A stretch of DNA of 20,498 bases from Entrophospora sp. SA101 (taxonomy: Eukaryota > Glomeromycota > Glomeromycetes > Entrophosporales > Entrophosporaceae). Where the stretch lies: contig CAUDNR010004576.1 of assembly GCA_958430865.1 (NCBI GenBank), forward strand, positions 15,348 through 35,845, given 5' to 3'. A model generated the notes under the pieces. It worked only from the letters and a program-made list of their open reading frames with translations. It made no database searches and had not been told where the DNA came from. Positions 19,152 to 20,498 of this stretch are shown here, piece by piece. The position numbers and the translations under genes are program-made. Positions within the stretch are counted from its first letter, which is position 1. Each line of letters begins with the position of its first letter.

Positions 19152-19675
19152 TTATTTTTGTATGTCACAACTATAGTCACAACCAGTATCCTTAAAATGA
19201 AGATTAATATCTACATGTAAAAAATCATTCCTTGCACTTGATGAAGAAATGTTGCTAACTCCAATTATATTAGAATCATTTGAAATTACAGTGAACTGTA
19301 TTTTATTTTCTGATAAATATGTTGTTTTACAGCAAACAGAAAATTTTGACAAAATAGTTTGAACTTCATAATTGTTGGGAATTTTATATTTTTTACAGTA
19401 AATATTGTATTTTCTGGATAGTATCCAAGAGATAAGATAGTATATGTTTTATATTTCTTTAAGTTGGAAATTAAAGTTGCTTCAATAGTGGGATTGTTAG
19501 GATAGTTATGTAAAAAGGTACGAGAGCTTGTAGAAATCATAATATTTTTAAAAGTTATATTTATATGACGTGTAATAGGTAGTGATTGACCATAAACAAT
19601 GGTAAAATAACAATGATCCCGTTTGTTAAACCTTTCACTGGTATTGAACCAGTGATCAACTAAACCTACTTGGTT
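19152..19675 (-). pseudogene. Broken gene of unknown family
   Basis: On the minus strand a coherent frame starts after TAA (19676-19678) and reads NQVGLVDHWFNTSERFNKRD, HCYFTIVYGQSLPITRHINI, then MISTSSRTFLHNYPNNPTIE, LISNLKKYKTYTILSLGYYP and ENTIFTVKN. Near 19385, inside an A-rich run, the sense shifts by one base and continues IPNNYEVQTILSKFSVCCKT, LSENKIQFTVISNDSNIIGV, SSSARNDFLHVDINLHFKD, ending at 19152. The same frame also runs open above the TAA (to about 19818), with EKVKDDVDHLNNLIVIIFNS just before it. It is therefore a coding region with one nonsense codon and one frameshift, or a gene with introns that I have not resolved. The family is not recognised. A hydrophobic start in a different frame (MRKLKMMLII) hints at a signal peptide but is not continuous. 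Confidence 0.5.
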
Positions 19676-19678
19676 TTA

Positions 19679-20006
19679 CGCGTTATTTATTTTTGATGTT
19701 AATATAGAATTAAAAATAATAACAATAAGATTATTTAAATGATCAACATCATCTTTAACTTTCTCATTACAAAAAAAAAATTCAATCAGTTTTAAATAAA
19801 TATATATATAGTTTGAAAAGAAAGAACATTAATTTTTTTTTCAAAATGACTAGTAACGTCCTATTAATTTTTTTATACATAGATTTTTTTTTGTAAGGCG
19901 TTTTTACTTCAATAAACAAATAGAACATTCTATTTATAAACAAAGCTTATCAGAGGCAATAAATAGTAATAAAAATAATGAGATAATTTTATTTTTATTT
20001 TTTAAA
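19679..20006. other. AT-rich region, partly open on the minus strand
   Basis: The upstream continuation of the broken minus-strand gene runs to about 19818. The rest holds A and T homopolymers (19771-19780 and others) and no supported gene. Confidence 0.35.
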
Positions 20007-20012
20007 AAAATA

Positions 20013-20294
20013 TAATGGAAAAAATATAAAAAAGAATTGGCTGAATTCTGGTCCTTAATCAACAAAAACAATATTTCAAGAACCTGCACTACATATAAAA
20101 AATTAAACTTTTTGGAAAAGCATATAATTCAATATGGGAACCAAATTAATTTAAGGAATAATGTTTTAGAAAACTTGATAGAATTTGTAAAAAAGTATGA
20201 ATTATCTAACATGATTGAATATAAAATTTGTTTAATTGATGAATATGAAAAGAAATACATTAGAAGAAGTAAAAAAGTTATTTTATTAAATTAA
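20013..20294 (+). CDS. Small open frame, possible exon, unrecognised
   Basis: The frame is open from just after a TAA (20010-20012) to TAA 20292-20294, about 93 codons, with no ATG near its start. The peptide is Lys/Asn/Glu-rich and probably helical (KKLNFLEKHIIQYGNQINLR, then NVLENLIEFVKKYELSN and CLIDEYEKKYIRRSKKV). Such composition is common in AT-rich DNA, so it may be chance, a terminal exon or a relic. No family is recognised. Confidence 0.25.
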
Positions 20295-20498
20295 TTAGCA
20301 AAATTAATTAATTCGCAGATCATTTATCAACCAGGGGGCTTTAATAGAAAATGCGGGGTACATTTACTAATTTAAAAAAGGAAAATAATTGACCATGTTT
20401 GTAAAATGGTTATATATACAACGAACAGGAGAGAACGTCCTATATAAGGAATGGATTTTCACAATTGATTTCAATTTTTTTTATACAGTTTAAAATAC
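20295..20498. other. Window end, no gene seen
   Basis: No coding frame. CCTATATAAGG at about 20438-20448 is TATA-like and could belong to a gene beyond the window, but nothing confirms this. Confidence 0.35.

Noticed and set aside
19630..19665. tRNA-like T-arm on the minus strand (ACTGGTTCAATACCAGT)
   Set aside because: The hairpin is perfect and TTCAATA resembles a T-loop, but no acceptor stem, D-arm or anticodon arm pairs around it, and the stretch reads as coding on the minus strand (DHWFNTSERFNKRD).
1..20498. CRISPR arrays, bacterial-type operons or ribosome-binding sites
   Set aside because: The window is eukaryotic with spliced genes. No regularly spaced repeats with unique spacers were seen; the only repeat clusters are the inverted transposon-like motifs and simple repeats listed.

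Overview
This is a strongly AT-rich eukaryotic nuclear window. The genes are split by short GT-AG introns, mostly 73-110 nt, and simple repeats are common. The tyrosine-kinase-like gene at 4424-6128 has a Cys-rich leader followed by a short WxSGNxxID-type linker, an ExxxYLTK lead into the glycine loop, and an HCDLHSGNIL catalytic loop. That layout matches the hugely expanded kinase family of arbuscular mycorrhizal fungi (Glomeromycotina, Rhizophagus-like). The identification of the organism is inference from that family and the base composition; no rRNA or other marker gene is present.

Layout. (1) 527-1936, +: a two-exon WD40-like gene with Ser-rich and Asp-rich insertions. (2) 1937-4423: no intact gene, but relics: a 54-codon coding-like stretch on +, an exon-like stretch on -, a decayed hAT transposase C-terminus on -, and a cluster of inverted GTTTCAACGGA repeats. 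(3) 4424-6128, +: a protein kinase gene with an in-frame TGA at the first Gly of the ATP loop and a frameshift in its C-terminal tail. (4) 6129-8289: mostly repeat DNA with TA-flanked, Tc1/mariner-like termini. (5) 8290-about 9380, -: a fructose-1,6-bisphosphatase pseudogene, recognisable over most of the family's length but shifted, interrupted and internally deleted. (6) 9454-11397, +: nine exons that splice into one 378-aa frame joining an IMPACT/YIH1 (UPF0029) domain to a full ERCC1/Rad10 domain with its helix-hairpin-helix end. (7) 11398-14762: no intact gene; a perfect 27-bp inverted-repeat MITE, an unrecognised coding relic, a probable hAT-type non-autonomous element and a long promoter/5'UTR region. 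(8) 14763-18156, +: a 1074-aa ankyrin/AT-hook chromatin protein in three exons, resembling the fungal SET3-complex subunit Hos4. (9) 18157-20498: an inverted, decayed copy of the tail and 3' flank of the kinase in (3), an unrecognised minus-strand broken gene, and a small plus-strand open frame.

Three genes look functional: the WD40-like gene, the IMPACT-ERCC1 fusion and the ankyrin/AT-hook gene. They do not form an obvious pathway. The main points of interest are the apparent IMPACT-ERCC1 fusion, which would tie a translation-control (GCN2 regulator) domain to the non-catalytic partner of the XPF repair nuclease, and the density of gene relics and small transposons around it. All exon boundaries come from reading splice signals and protein frames by eye. 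No alignment or transcript was available.
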